A stretch of 64,000 nt of DNA from positions 1 through 64,000 of the forward strand of contig JAFYYH010000011.1 in NCBI GenBank assembly GCA_017557635.1. Direction: 5' to 3'. This document shows positions 13,476-22,635 of the stretch, one piece after another; position 1 is the stretch's first letter, and every line of letters starts with the position of its first letter. The notes under the pieces are model-generated. The model made no database searches. It had not been told where the DNA came from and saw only the letters and a program-made list of their open reading frames with translations. A program made the position numbers and the translations under genes. Source of the DNA: Bacteroidaceae bacterium (lineage in GTDB: Bacteria > Bacteroidota > Bacteroidia > Bacteroidales > Bacteroidaceae).

Positions 13476-14861
13476 TTATTCTTTTTTCATTATTTGAATC
13501 ATGAATTCAGACTCCGCAACCAGTTTGTCGGCTACGAAGGCGTATCCCTTGATTGACAGAATGTTATGGCGTATGGGTGCAGTCCTTACGACACGCATCA
13601 GAAGGGTGTCGCCGGGTACTACGGCCTGACGGAAACGGGTGTTGTCAATCTTGATGAACATAGCCTCGAAATCCTTGGGCTCACCGGTTATCTGGAGTGC
13701 CAGGGTTCCTCCCAACTGTGCCATTGCCTCAACAATGAGTACGCCAGGCATGATGGGATGCTCGGGGAAGTGGCCTGAGAAGAAGAACTCGTTGTTGGTC
13801 ACGTTCTTGACACCCTCGGCGTAGAGGTCTGTCAGAGAGATGACCTTGTCCAGAAGCTGCATCGGATAGCGGTGCGGCATGATGGCCTGGATCTGCTGCA
13901 GGTTCATTACCGGCGGAACTGACGGGTCATAGGCGGGTGCCTGTACGTCATTCATGATAATGTTCTTGCGCAGTATGCGGGCAAACTTGTTGTTGATGGT
14001 GTGTCCCGGACGGGTTGCTATGATACGGCCCTTGATGGGTTTTCCTACCAGTGCCAGGTCACCTATGATATCCAGGAGTTTGTGGCGTGCCGGCTCATTG
14101 TCCCACTGAAGGGGCTTGTGCATGATGTAACCGCGCTTGGTGGCATCCATAGTTGGTACACCCATAATCTCACATATCTTGTCATAACGCTCCTGCGACA
14201 TCTCACGCTCGTAAATTACGATGGCGTTGTCCAGGTCACCTCCCTTGATGAGACCGGCATCCAGCAGCGACTCAATCTCGCGTACGAACACGAATGTGCG
14301 GCTGCGGGCTATCTCAGTGGGGAAGTCATTCATATCCTCAAGTGAAGCGTACTGGTTGTAGAGGATCTTGGAATCATACGATATGAGTACGTTCACGCTG
14401 AATTCATTGTCAGGAAGCAGAATGATTGAAGAACCTGTCTTCTCATCCTTTACCTCGATCTTGTTCTTTACTACGTAGAAGTCCTTCAGGGCATCCAGTT
14501 CCTTGATTCCCACGCGCTGTATGTTCTCGACATAATCAATGGCGCTTCCGTCAAGAATGGGGAACTCAGGACCGTTGACCTCGATGTGGCAGTTGTCGAT
14601 ACCTGCTGCGTAGAGGGCTGCCAGGCCGTGCTCGACGGTGCTTACCTTTACGTTACCCTTGAACAGTACGGTGCCGCGCTGGGTCTCGCGTACATTCTCT
14701 GCAAACGCTTCAATTATGGGCTGGGTATCAAGATCTGTTCTCTGTATCTTGTAGCCGTAGTCTGCGGGGGCCGGATTGAAGGTCACGGTCAGTTCAAGAC
14801 CTGTGTGAAGGCCCTTTCCGCTAAGTGAAAAACTACTCTTTAAAGTCTTCTGTTTGTACAT
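13476..14861 (-). CDS. lpxC/fabZ: Bifunctional LpxC deacetylase / FabZ dehydratase
   Basis: A fusion of UDP-3-O-acyl-GlcNAc deacetylase (committed step of lipid A synthesis) and beta-hydroxyacyl-ACP dehydratase. The LpxC part covers about residues 1-300, with Zn-ligand regions at H78 (VSTVEHGLAAL) and HKLLDIIGDLALVG. The FabZ part covers about residues 315-461 (IQAIMPHRYPMQLLDKV, then the active-site SGHFPEHPIMPGVLIVEAMA). The fusion is a known trait of Bacteroidetes and balances lipid A against fatty acid synthesis. At 461 aa it has normal length. It lies between lpxD (23-base gap) and lpxA (3-base gap). Confidence 0.96.
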   Translation of the reverse strand: MYKQKTLKSSFSLSGKGLHTGLELTVTFNPAPADYGYKIQRTDLDTQPIIEAFAENVRETQRGTVLFKGNVKVSTVEHGLAALYAAGIDNCHIEVNGPEFPILDGSAIDYVENIQRVGIKELDALKDFYVVKNKIEVKDEKTGSSIILLPDNEFSVNVLISYDSKILYNQYASLEDMNDFPTEIARSRTFVFVREIESLLDAGLIKGGDLDNAIVIYEREMSQERYDKICEIMGVPTMDATKRGYIMHKPLQWDNEPARHKLLDIIGDLALVGKPIKGRIIATRPGHTINNKFARILRKNIIMNDVQAPAYDPSVPPVMNLQQIQAIMPHRYPMQLLDKVISLTDLYAEGVKNVTNNEFFFSGHFPEHPIMPGVLIVEAMAQLGGTLALQITGEPKDFEAMFIKIDNTRFRQAVVPGDTLLMRVVRTAPIRHNILSIKGYAFVADKLVAESEFMIQIMKKE

Positions 14862-14884
14862 GTTATGCTGTTTGTCTTAAAGCA

Positions 14885-15928
14885 TTATTTGCTTTCAAGT
14901 TTTGCTTTCAGTTCTTCAATTTCCTTCTGGAGTTTACGTACTGTGGCATCCATGTCCGGGAGCTGCTTGAACAGTATCGATGAGCGAAGGAAGTTGCGGT
15001 ATCCGATGGCGGGATAACCCATGATGTTCTGGTCACTGTCAAAGCTGCTCAGAGCACCGGTCTTGGCACCGAAGTTAACCCTGTCACCTATTGTCAGATG
15101 GCCTGATACTCCGCTCTGGCCGCCAATCATACACCATGCGCCTACCTTGGTGGAACCCGCAATACCCGATTGGGCCGATATCACCGTATTCTCGCCGACC
15201 TCTACGTTGTGGGCTACCTGAACGAAGTTGTCCAGCTTGACGCCCTTGCGAACCAGGGTACGTCCCATTGTGGAGCGGTCGATACAGGTGTTGGCACCTA
15301 TCTCAACGTCATCCTCAAGTTCTGCAATACCTATCTGAGGTATCTTCTCATAACCGTCCTTGGCAGGTGCAAAGCCGAATCCGTCGGCACCTACCACGCT
15401 GCCTGCGTGGAGTATGCATCGGTTGCCAACCTTACAGCCGTAGTAGATGGTTACATGTGGGTAAAGTATGCAGTCAGAACCTACTGATGCGCCTTCACCG
15501 ATGGTAACCAGCGGATGGATCTGTGTGTTGTCACCTACGGTGGCGCCGTCCTCAATCACTGCGAACGGGGCAATGTAGACGTTCTTGCCTATCCTGGCCT
15601 TCTCTGAGACCGATGCCAGCGAGCTGATTCCGGTCTTGGCGGGTTTCATTGATGCGTAGAGTGACATCAGTTTGGCAAGTGCCTCATATGCGTTGTCAAC
15701 CCTTACCAGAGTTGCGCTGACGGGCTGCTCGGGCTTGAAATCCTTGTTTACCAGAACTACGCTTGCCTTGGTTGTGTATAAGTGTTGGGTGTATTTGACG
15801 TTCGAAAGAAAAGAGAGTGCACCCGGGGCACCCTCCTCAATTTTGGCGAAAGTATGAACGGCGGCATTTTCATTGCCGTCAACGGTTCCGTTCAGAAATT
15901 CGGCTATTTGTTTTGCTGTAAATTCCAT
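14885..15928 (-). CDS. lpxD: UDP-3-O-(3-hydroxyacyl)glucosamine N-acyltransferase
   Basis: Third enzyme of lipid A synthesis, N-acylating the glucosamine made by LpxC. From the ATG at 15928 the product has 347 aa and begins [19 protein letters not shown], the family start. A longer reading frame to 16036 would run through the promoter and into pyrF. The uridine-binding N-terminal domain (1-100) is followed by hexapeptide repeats ([20 protein letters not shown]), the catalytic [20 protein letters not shown], and a C-terminal helix rich in Lys and Glu. It has its own promoter, a -7 box at 15959-15966, so the lpx genes can be transcribed apart from pyrF. Confidence 0.95.
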   Translation of the reverse strand: MEFTAKQIAEFLNGTVDGNENAAVHTFAKIEEGAPGALSFLSNVKYTQHLYTTKASVVLVNKDFKPEQPVSATLVRVDNAYEALAKLMSLYASMKPAKTGISSLASVSEKARIGKNVYIAPFAVIEDGATVGDNTQIHPLVTIGEGASVGSDCILYPHVTIYYGCKVGNRCILHAGSVVGADGFGFAPAKDGYEKIPQIGIAELEDDVEIGANTCIDRSTMGRTLVRKGVKLDNFVQVAHNVEVGENTVISAQSGIAGSTKVGAWCMIGGQSGVSGHLTIGDRVNFGAKTGALSSFDSDQNIMGYPAIGYRNFLRSSILFKQLPDMDATVRKLQKEIEELKAKLESK

Positions 15929-15958
15929 TAGTAAGTCTTCGCGTGATAGTATAGATCG

Positions 15959-15966
15959 CAAATATA
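15959..15966 (-). promoter_or_regulatory. -7 box of the lpxD cluster promoter (TATATTTG)
   Basis: TATATTTG on the minus strand matches TAnnTTTG exactly, about 30 bases before the lpxD ATG. It lies in the 43-base gap after pyrF. Confidence 0.6.
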
Positions 15967-15971
15967 GCAAA

Positions 15972-16790
15972 TTATTTAATATAGGCGGCCATTTCCTGCT
16001 GCACCTCTTTGGCTTTCTGGCCGGCAACCTGTGCAAACTGCTCTGTGCCGTCAGCGTAAATGATTGCGCGGCTGCTGTTTACAATGAGTCCGCACTTGCT
16101 GTTCATGCCGTATTTGCATACGTCTGCCAGTGATCCGCCCTGTGCTCCGATGCCGGGAACCAGCAGGAAGCTGTCGGGAACGGTCTTACGTATGTCTGTA
16201 AGCATCTCGGCACGTGTTGCGCCTACCACGTACATCATGTTGTCTGCGTTTCCGCCCCACTCAAGTGACTTCTTGAGTACGTTCTGATACAGAGGCGTAC
16301 CGTTTGAGTCCTGGATGTACTGGAAATCATCGGCTCCCTTGTTGCTGGTGAGCGCCAGGAGTATCACCCAGCGGCCCTCGTGGCCCAGGAACGGGGTTAC
16401 GCTGTCCTGTCCCATGTAAGGTGCTACGGTCACTGAATCCACGTTCATCTCACCGAAGAAGCTCTCGGCGTACATCTTTGAGGTGTTTCCTATGTCGCCG
16501 CGCTTGGCGTCGGCTATGATGAACTGGTCGGGATAATTGGTGCGGATGTAGTCAATGGTCTTGTAGAGAGCCTGCATGCCCTTGAGACCGTTGCTCTCGT
16601 AGAATGCCAGATTGGGCTTGTATGCTATGCAGTACTCTGCGGTGGCGTCGATGATTGCCTTGTTGAAGGCGAATATGGGATCCTCCTCACTGAGCAGATG
16701 CTGCGGTATCTTCTTGATGTCGGTATCAAGACCCACGCACAGAAATGACTTCTTGCGCTTGATGTTCTGGTACAACTCTTCTCTTGTCAT
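15972..16790 (-). CDS. pyrF: Orotidine 5'-phosphate decarboxylase (type 2)
   Basis: Last step of UMP synthesis, decarboxylating OMP. 272 aa, typical of the longer type 2 family rather than the 230-aa E. coli type. Seen are [18 protein letters not shown] near the start, the active-site [35 protein letters not shown], and the phosphate-binding [11 protein letters not shown] with [11 protein letters not shown]. It starts 24 bases after prfA, in the same transcription unit. Confidence 0.95.
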   Translation of the reverse strand: MTREELYQNIKRKKSFLCVGLDTDIKKIPQHLLSEEDPIFAFNKAIIDATAEYCIAYKPNLAFYESNGLKGMQALYKTIDYIRTNYPDQFIIADAKRGDIGNTSKMYAESFFGEMNVDSVTVAPYMGQDSVTPFLGHEGRWVILLALTSNKGADDFQYIQDSNGTPLYQNVLKKSLEWGGNADNMMYVVGATRAEMLTDIRKTVPDSFLLVPGIGAQGGSLADVCKYGMNSKCGLIVNSSRAIIYADGTEQFAQVAGQKAKEVQQEMAAYIK

Positions 16791-16814
16791 ATCTTGAATC
16801 GTTTTGAATTTTCC

Positions 16815-17921
16815 TTACATTTCGGCTTCTTTCATACGCTCTGCGTTCTCGGCTATTGTCAGTTGGTCGATGCACTCCTGAATGTCGCCGTCCATGAATG
16901 CAGGCAGATTGTAAGAGGTCCAGTTGATGCGGTGGTCGGTGATTCGTCCCTGCGGGAAGTTGTAGGTACGTATCTTGGCCGATCGGTCACCGGTTGATAC
17001 CATTGTCTTGCGGCGGGCTGCGATGTCATCCATGTATTTCTGATGCTCGCGGTCATAGATCATGGTACGCAGGCGTGAAAGCGCGCGCTCCTTGTTCTTG
17101 GGCTGGTCACGGGTCTCGGTGCACTCAATGAGTATCTCCTCGACAACTCCGGTGTTGGGATTTTTCCAATTATATCGGAGTCTTACACCAGACTCTACCT
17201 TGTTCACGTTCTGGCCGCCGGCACCGCCGCTGCGGAATGTATCCCACTTGATCTCGCCCTCGTTTATCTCAACCTCAAAGGCATCGGCCTCGGGCAGGAC
17301 TGCTACGGTTGCGGCCGATGTGTGTATGCGGCCCTGTGTCTCTGTTACAGGTACTCGTTGCACACGGTGTACGCCTGATTCATACTTGAGCGTACCGTAT
17401 ACTTTCTCACCGGTTACGGTGAATATGATCTCCTTGAATCCTCCGGATGTGCCCTCTGAGCATGAGGAAACTGCGTACTTCCAGCCTTTTGTCTCGAAAT
17501 ATTTGCAGTACATGCGGAACAGGTCACCGGCAAATAGGGCGGCCTCGTCGCCGCCTGTGCCGCCGCGTATCTCCATCACGACGTCCTTCTCATCCTGCGG
17601 ATCGGCCGGGATAAGAAGCTGCTTAATCTCCTCCTCAAGGGTCTCAAGGCGTGCTGTGGCGGTATCAAGTTCCTCGCGGGCCATCTGGCGCATTTCGGGA
17701 TCGCTCTCGCCCAGGAGTTCTTTGGCCTGACTGATGTTTGAGAGCAGGCTTACGTACTCTGAACGGGCCTGTGATATGCGCTCCAGGTCGCGGTATTCAC
17801 GGTTCAGTTTGACGAACCGCTTCATATCGGCTATGACGGCAGGGTCTGTTATGAGCAGACTGACCTCGTGGAAACGGGCCTCAAGGTCATCCAGTTTCTG
17901 TAGCAGACTCTCCGCAGCCAT
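16815..17921 (-). CDS. prfA: Peptide chain release factor 1
   Basis: Class I release factor reading UAA and UAG. 368 aa. The GGQ motif that triggers peptidyl-tRNA hydrolysis is in FRSGGAGGQNVNKVESGVRL. The PCRF domain ends near GGTGGDEAALFAGDLFRMY, and the C-terminus has VSTGDRSAKIRTYNFPQGRI and DHRINWTSYNL, all typical of Bacteroidetes RF1. The gene overlaps the stop codon of the upstream dehydrogenase by one base (TAATG). Nothing abnormal. Confidence 0.96.
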   Translation of the reverse strand: MAAESLLQKLDDLEARFHEVSLLITDPAVIADMKRFVKLNREYRDLERISQARSEYVSLLSNISQAKELLGESDPEMRQMAREELDTATARLETLEEEIKQLLIPADPQDEKDVVMEIRGGTGGDEAALFAGDLFRMYCKYFETKGWKYAVSSCSEGTSGGFKEIIFTVTGEKVYGTLKYESGVHRVQRVPVTETQGRIHTSAATVAVLPEADAFEVEINEGEIKWDTFRSGGAGGQNVNKVESGVRLRYNWKNPNTGVVEEILIECTETRDQPKNKERALSRLRTMIYDREHQKYMDDIAARRKTMVSTGDRSAKIRTYNFPQGRITDHRINWTSYNLPAFMDGDIQECIDQLTIAENAERMKEAEM

Positions 17922-18901
17922 TATTTTCTCTTCTCTACTTTGTTGACGAATGCAACAGGACCGCCTTCATAGAAGTTGATGATGTTGCGTGATACGTATT
18001 CGGCCATCTCGTTGCGCACATCGTAGGTCTGAGTGCCCACGTGCGGGGTGATGACTGCGTTTTCAAGTTCCAGTATCTCGGGGCTTACCTTGTCGCCGAA
18101 CTCGAATACGTCCAGACCTGCGCCCCAGATACGCTTGTTCTTGAGGGCATCGGCCAGTGCAAGTTCATCGACAATGGGTCCGCGGGCTGTATTCACCAGA
18201 ATGGCGGTGGGCTTCATGAGCTCTATCTGCTCCTTGCCTATCATGTGCCATGTATCCTTGGAGTAGGGGACGTTGACCGATATGAAATCGGATGTCTTGA
18301 GGAGTTCCTCAAAGCCAACGTACCTTGCATCGTACAGCTGCTCTGTCTCGGGGCTTACGCGGTGACGGTTATAGTAGATCACGTTCATGCAGCTGGCCTT
18401 GGCGCGGCGTGCAAGAGCCTGACCTATGCGTCCCATTCCTAAGATACCCAGTGTTTTGCCTCCCAGAGAGTAGCCCAGGTTGGCCAGAAGGGTCCATTCC
18501 AGTGCTCCGGGAATGCGCAGACGGCGGTCAACATCGGTGATGCGGCGTGCTACGGCCAGCATCAGGCCGAATGCCAGGTCTGCTGTGGGCTCTGTTACGG
18601 GGCCCGGGGTGTTGGTCACGGCTATTCCCAGCTCTGTGGCTGTGGGTATGTCGATATTGTCAAATCCTACGGCATAGTTGCTCACAAGTTCCAGACGGGG
18701 CAGACCGCGCTCCATGAGCTTGCGGTCAACGGGGAAATTGAACATGGACTGTAGTACGTCATACTCGGGGAGCATCTCATAGACCTCTTCGTAGGTGAAG
18801 GTCTCACGGCCTTCGGGCGGAAAGGTTACATCGTACTTCTCCATGAGTTCCGCATATCCCGTGCGGAACATGTTGTATGTTACTAAAACGCGTTTTTTCA
18901 T
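17921..18901 (-). CDS. D-isomer-specific 2-hydroxyacid dehydrogenase
   Basis: NAD(P)-dependent oxidoreductase of the D-2-hydroxyacid dehydrogenase family, nearest to glyoxylate/hydroxypyruvate reductases. 326 aa. The Rossmann GxGxxG is in LGILGMGRIGQALARRAK. The substrate-binding Arg is in VNTARGPIVDE, the pairing Glu is probably in DKVSPEIL, and the catalytic His is in VITPHVGTQTYD. NYAVGFDNIDIPTATELG is the usual family segment. The precise substrate is not clear from sequence. A -7 box TATCTTTG lies 19 bases upstream. The gene leads the run into prfA and pyrF. Confidence 0.88.
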   Translation of the reverse strand: MKKRVLVTYNMFRTGYAELMEKYDVTFPPEGRETFTYEEVYEMLPEYDVLQSMFNFPVDRKLMERGLPRLELVSNYAVGFDNIDIPTATELGIAVTNTPGPVTEPTADLAFGLMLAVARRITDVDRRLRIPGALEWTLLANLGYSLGGKTLGILGMGRIGQALARRAKASCMNVIYYNRHRVSPETEQLYDARYVGFEELLKTSDFISVNVPYSKDTWHMIGKEQIELMKPTAILVNTARGPIVDELALADALKNKRIWGAGLDVFEFGDKVSPEILELENAVITPHVGTQTYDVRNEMAEYVSRNIINFYEGGPVAFVNKVEKRK

Positions 18902-18920
18902 ACCTGTTCAGGTTATCGCG

Positions 18921-18928
18921 CAAAGATA
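18921..18928 (-). promoter_or_regulatory. -7 box of the 2-hydroxyacid dehydrogenase/prfA/pyrF operon
   Basis: TATCTTTG on the minus strand, 19 bases before the ATG at 18901. Confidence 0.6.
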
Positions 18929-19053
18929 CTGCAAGGCAAGTGGAGAAAAAAATTGTTAACTTATTTTTTATCCACCGGTTCAGTTATCTTAAAGCAAAGC
19001 TTAAAGATACTTAAGATTGAGTTGCAATGGGTTGTTCATAAGGACCTTTATTT

Positions 19054-19061
19054 TATATTTG
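19054..19061 (+). promoter_or_regulatory. -7 box of the GH9/ABC/RND operon promoter
   Basis: TATATTTG matches TAnnTTTG exactly, 26 bases before the ATG of the GH9 gene. TTGT near 19032-19035 could be the -33 element. I see no other promoter this good before the terminator at 37184, and gene spacings inside the cluster are 32 bases or less, so this may drive all nine genes. Confidence 0.6.
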
Positions 19062-19087
19062 CATACTAACCAACGAAACTTACCAGT

Positions 19088-21721
19088 ATGAAACGAGTAC
19101 TGCCAATTATTGCCGTATTATGTGCATTGGCTTCCTGTTCCAAGACGGATCCGGGAAAGCTTGAGATCAATGAAAGGGGCTATTTCGAAACCCAAGGTGT
19201 CAACGTTCTGGTTTACTCAAACCGTTATCAGGGTGTTTTCTGTGATGAGAAGACAGCCGGTGTTGAGATTGTCCAGCGTGGTGTCCGTATCGCCACCGGC
19301 GGTGGCGTGCGCCTGATGAACACCCCTGAGCAGTGGGATATCTATTCCACGCTTACGGAGCGCACTATCGATACCCTGGGCGGCGTTATCAGCTGCCATT
19401 TCAAGTATCAGGACTATGAATTCGAGTATGACCTCAAAGTCAAGGAGGAGGGTACCGGATTCCGCATGTGGGTTGAACTGGACAATCCGGTTCCCCAGAA
19501 TCTTGTGGGCAAGGCAGGCCTGAACATGGAGTTCTTCCCCGCAACCTACTTTGGAAAGACCTATCTGGTGGACGGTCAGTCGGAGATATTCCCGCGCTAT
19601 CCGTCAAGCGACACCGAGATGCGTCCCAATGATGAAAAGATTCCTCAGTTCTGGGGACTTTCCACTTTCGATGACCGCGGACGTAACGAGTTCATCGTTC
19701 CCAAACCCATATCAAAGGGCCATAACCTGGTTCTGGCTCCCGAGGACGAGGCTCTGCGCGTGGCATTCAGTTCCGAGACCGAAATCAATCTGTTTGACGG
19801 ACGTGACCTTTCACAGAACGGTACGTTTGTGGTACGTTCATATCTGCCCGGAGGTAAGACCGGAAAGGTTCTGGAATGGCTGGTTGAGCCTACTCCCAAT
19901 GCAGAGTGGATTCGTGAGCCCAACGTAGGATTCTCACAGATAGGTTATACTCCCGCCCAGAAGAAGGTTGCAGTCATTGAGCTGGACCGAAACGACAAGG
20001 TTGCATCCAAGGCCAAGATATGGCGTGTGAACGCCGACGGCAGCCACACTCTGGTACTTACTCCCGCAGTGAAGGAGTGGGGTGTGTTCTATGACCGTTA
20101 TAACTATGCACAGTGCGACTTCAGCGAAGTACGCGAACCCGGTACATACTTTATTGAATACAAGGACGTCAGGACAAATCCGTTCCCCATCAACGTGAAC
20201 GTATATGACGGCAAGTGGTACAACACCATGGATGTATGGCTGCCCGTTCAGATGGATCATATGATGGTGAACGAGGCATACCGTGTATGGCATGGCCGTT
20301 CCCATATGGATGACGCCGTTCAGGCTCCCACCAACTATCAGCAGCAGGACGGCTACCGCATGGGCAACACCACAAACACCAAGTACAAACCCTACGAGCA
20401 CATACCCGGCCTGGCAGTAGGCGCATGGTATGATGCAGGTGACTTTGACATCCAGTCAGGTACCGTAGTAGGTCTTACCAACCAGTTGGCTGAACTGTGG
20501 GATGTTCTGCGTCCTGAGCGTGACCAGACATTCATTGACCAGAAGACCCAGTTCGTGGATATTCACCGCCCTGACGGTGTGCCCGATATGATCCAGCAGG
20601 TGGAGCACGGCGCTCTTAACCTCTGTGCCCAGATTGAGAACATCGGCTTCATTGCCGGCGGTATCGTTCAGGGTACGATGCACCAGTATCACCATCTGGG
20701 TGATGCCGTTACCATCACTGACGGTTATATCTATGATCCCAGCCTCAAACCTTATGAGGTTCGCGGAAACCGTTCAGGAACTCTTGATGACCGATTCGCA
20801 TTCACCAACAACGGCGGCAATCCCATGGGTAACGCTAACGTATGCGCCGCATTGGCACATGCCGCACGCGTACTTGCTCCCTATATGCCGGAGACTGCGG
20901 AGCGTTGCAAGAAGAACGCACTCAAGCTCTGGAAGGACATGGATGATTTCCAGGCACGTCAGGCTAACCGTCCGCAGCAACAGACGCAGTTCAACCAGCA
21001 GCGCGGCGGACGCGGCATGGGTGGTGACCGTTCAGGTGCAGCCATACAGTTGTGGCTCCTTACCGGTGATGACAAGTACAAGGAGATATTCCTGCCTGGT
21101 GTAATGCGTCAGATAGAGGCTGCCAAGAACGCTCCTCAGGGTGTTGAGGACAACCGTACAGGCGGCGGCAGCGCAATGCGTGCTCCGCGTGTGAACATAA
21201 CTACTGCACTCTCACTGCTTCCTTACATGGATGAAGATTTCAAGGCACAGCTCCGTGAGGTTATCCCCGTATTCGTTGAGGATGCCAAGCGTACTGCCGA
21301 ATCAACTCCTTACGGTGTTCCCGTAGCCGGAGGTACATGGGGCGGAAGCGAGCGTGTGATCAGTTGGGCTCAGAACAATTATATGGTATGGCGTTACTAT
21401 CCGGACCTGATTGATCCGGAACTGGTACTGTCAGGCCTTAATTTCATATACGGCAACCATCCGTACTCAAATGTATCGTTTGTAACTGCTGTCGGTGTCA
21501 ATACCAAGAAAGTCGCTTACGGAAACAATCGTGCGGATTACACATTCATACCCGGCGGAATTGCTCCCGGACTTGTACTCCTGCAGCCTGACCTGCTTGA
21601 GCATAAGGACGACTATCCGTTCCTGTGGGGTGAGAATGAGTGCTGCACACGTACCGTTCCGTCATACGTGACGCTCTCAATCGGTGCCGAGGAGATTGCC
21701 GCAGCGTTAAATAAAAAGTAA
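19088..21721 (+). CDS. Glycoside hydrolase family 9 lipoprotein
   Basis: An 877-aa predicted lipoprotein (signal peptide MKRVLPIIAVLCALASC, lipobox Cys17) of family GH9, mostly endo-beta-1,4-glucanases. Residues 20-270 form an unrecognised beta-rich region. A CelD_N-like immunoglobulin domain begins near residue 281 (FSQIGYTPAQKKVAVIELD). The (alpha/alpha)6 barrel follows with the catalytic-base motif GAWYDAGDFD (D449 and D452). The usual acid Glu may be in FLWGENECC (E849 or E851), although its context differs from the common family motif, and I do not see a typical HPHHR segment. Residues about 620-650 hold a Gln/Arg/Gly-rich loop. It heads the pump operon, 32 bases from the ABC ATPase gene, an unusual association. 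Activity on beta-glucan is likely but not certain. Confidence 0.85.
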   Translation: MKRVLPIIAVLCALASCSKTDPGKLEINERGYFETQGVNVLVYSNRYQGVFCDEKTAGVEIVQRGVRIATGGGVRLMNTPEQWDIYSTLTERTIDTLGGVISCHFKYQDYEFEYDLKVKEEGTGFRMWVELDNPVPQNLVGKAGLNMEFFPATYFGKTYLVDGQSEIFPRYPSSDTEMRPNDEKIPQFWGLSTFDDRGRNEFIVPKPISKGHNLVLAPEDEALRVAFSSETEINLFDGRDLSQNGTFVVRSYLPGGKTGKVLEWLVEPTPNAEWIREPNVGFSQIGYTPAQKKVAVIELDRNDKVASKAKIWRVNADGSHTLVLTPAVKEWGVFYDRYNYAQCDFSEVREPGTYFIEYKDVRTNPFPINVNVYDGKWYNTMDVWLPVQMDHMMVNEAYRVWHGRSHMDDAVQAPTNYQQQDGYRMGNTTNTKYKPYEHIPGLAVGAWYDAGDFDIQSGTVVGLTNQLAELWDVLRPERDQTFIDQKTQFVDIHRPDGVPDMIQQVEHGALNLCAQIENIGFIAGGIVQGTMHQYHHLGDAVTITDGYIYDPSLKPYEVRGNRSGTLDDRFAFTNNGGNPMGNANVCAALAHAARVLAPYMPETAERCKKNALKLWKDMDDFQARQANRPQQQTQFNQQRGGRGMGGDRSGAAIQLWLLTGDDKYKEIFLPGVMRQIEAAKNAPQGVEDNRTGGGSAMRAPRVNITTALSLLPYMDEDFKAQLREVIPVFVEDAKRTAESTPYGVPVAGGTWGGSERVISWAQNNYMVWRYYPDLIDPELVLSGLNFIYGNHPYSNVSFVTAVGVNTKKVAYGNNRADYTFIPGGIAPGLVLLQPDLLEHKDDYPFLWGENECCTRTVPSYVTLSIGAEEIAAALNKK

Positions 21722-21753
21722 CTGTTTGTAATTGTAGTCCTGTTTGACACGAA

Positions 21754-22635
21754 ATGTCGATAAGTATTAAAGGGTTAAGCCACTACTATCCCAACGGGAA
21801 GAGAGCGCTGACCGATATCAACCTGGAGATACCGTCAGGTATGTTCGGACTTCTGGGACCTAACGGTGCCGGAAAGTCCACGCTGATGCGTATCCTGGTA
21901 ACACTGATGGAACCCACCGAAGGGTCGATAGACGTATGCGGCTATGACATACGCACACAACGAAAGGAGGTGCGCCGCATTCTGGGTTATCTGCCTCAGG
22001 ATTTCAGGTTTTTTGCCAAGTATAAGGTTCGTGAGTTTCTGGAGTATGCAGCTGCGCTTACGGGTATGACCAATTCCTCGGAGCGCGGTAAGGCTGTTGA
22101 CGAGATGCTGGAGCAGGTGGGTCTGTATGAGGCCCGTGACCGATACGCACAGAATCTGTCGGGTGGTATGAAGAGACGTCTGGGTATTGCCCAGGCCCTT
22201 ATTCACAAGCCCAAGGTCCTGGTGGTGGATGAGCCTACCACAGGTCTGGACCCTGAGGAGCGTATCAGGTTCCGTAACCTGTTGAGCGAAGCCAGTACAA
22301 AGGATACCACAATCATACTGTCAACCCACATTGTAGGTGACATCTCGAGTTCATGTACCGAGATGGCCATGCTCAACCAGGGACAGGTGATGTTCCGCGG
22401 TTCGCCTGCAGGTATGCTCAAGGAGACCGACGGTAAGGTTTGGCGTCTTCAGGTTACCAATGAACAGTATGCCGAGATAAATCAGAAATACGCAGTGATA
22501 TCTACAATACCACATGGTCTGGGATGGGATCTGCAGGTTGTATCCAAGGAGAACCCCGGATACGGTGCAGTGAACTATCCTCCAAACCTGGAGCATGCAT
22601 ATGTTTATTTTACGGAGATTAAGGATAAGGATTGA
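21754..22635 (+). CDS. ABC transporter ATP-binding protein (ABC-2 type)
   Basis: A 293-aa stand-alone nucleotide-binding subunit. Seen are the A-loop region SISIKGLSHYYPNGKRAL, Walker A LLGPNGAGKSTLMRI, Q-loop YLPQDFRF, signature NLSGGMKRRLGIAQ, Walker B VLVVDEPTTGLDPEERIRF and H-loop ILSTHIVGD. The C-terminal 65 residues are a short accessory domain. All catalytic residues are present. It overlaps the following permease gene by one base (TGATG), so they form one transporter. The NBD is clearly related to the one fused to the RND protein downstream (shared MFGLLGPNGAGKST and RIRFRNLL words), pointing to duplication inside the cluster. Substrate unknown. Confidence 0.93.
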   Translation: MSISIKGLSHYYPNGKRALTDINLEIPSGMFGLLGPNGAGKSTLMRILVTLMEPTEGSIDVCGYDIRTQRKEVRRILGYLPQDFRFFAKYKVREFLEYAAALTGMTNSSERGKAVDEMLEQVGLYEARDRYAQNLSGGMKRRLGIAQALIHKPKVLVVDEPTTGLDPEERIRFRNLLSEASTKDTTIILSTHIVGDISSSCTEMAMLNQGQVMFRGSPAGMLKETDGKVWRLQVTNEQYAEINQKYAVISTIPHGLGWDLQVVSKENPGYGAVNYPPNLEHAYVYFTEIKDKD

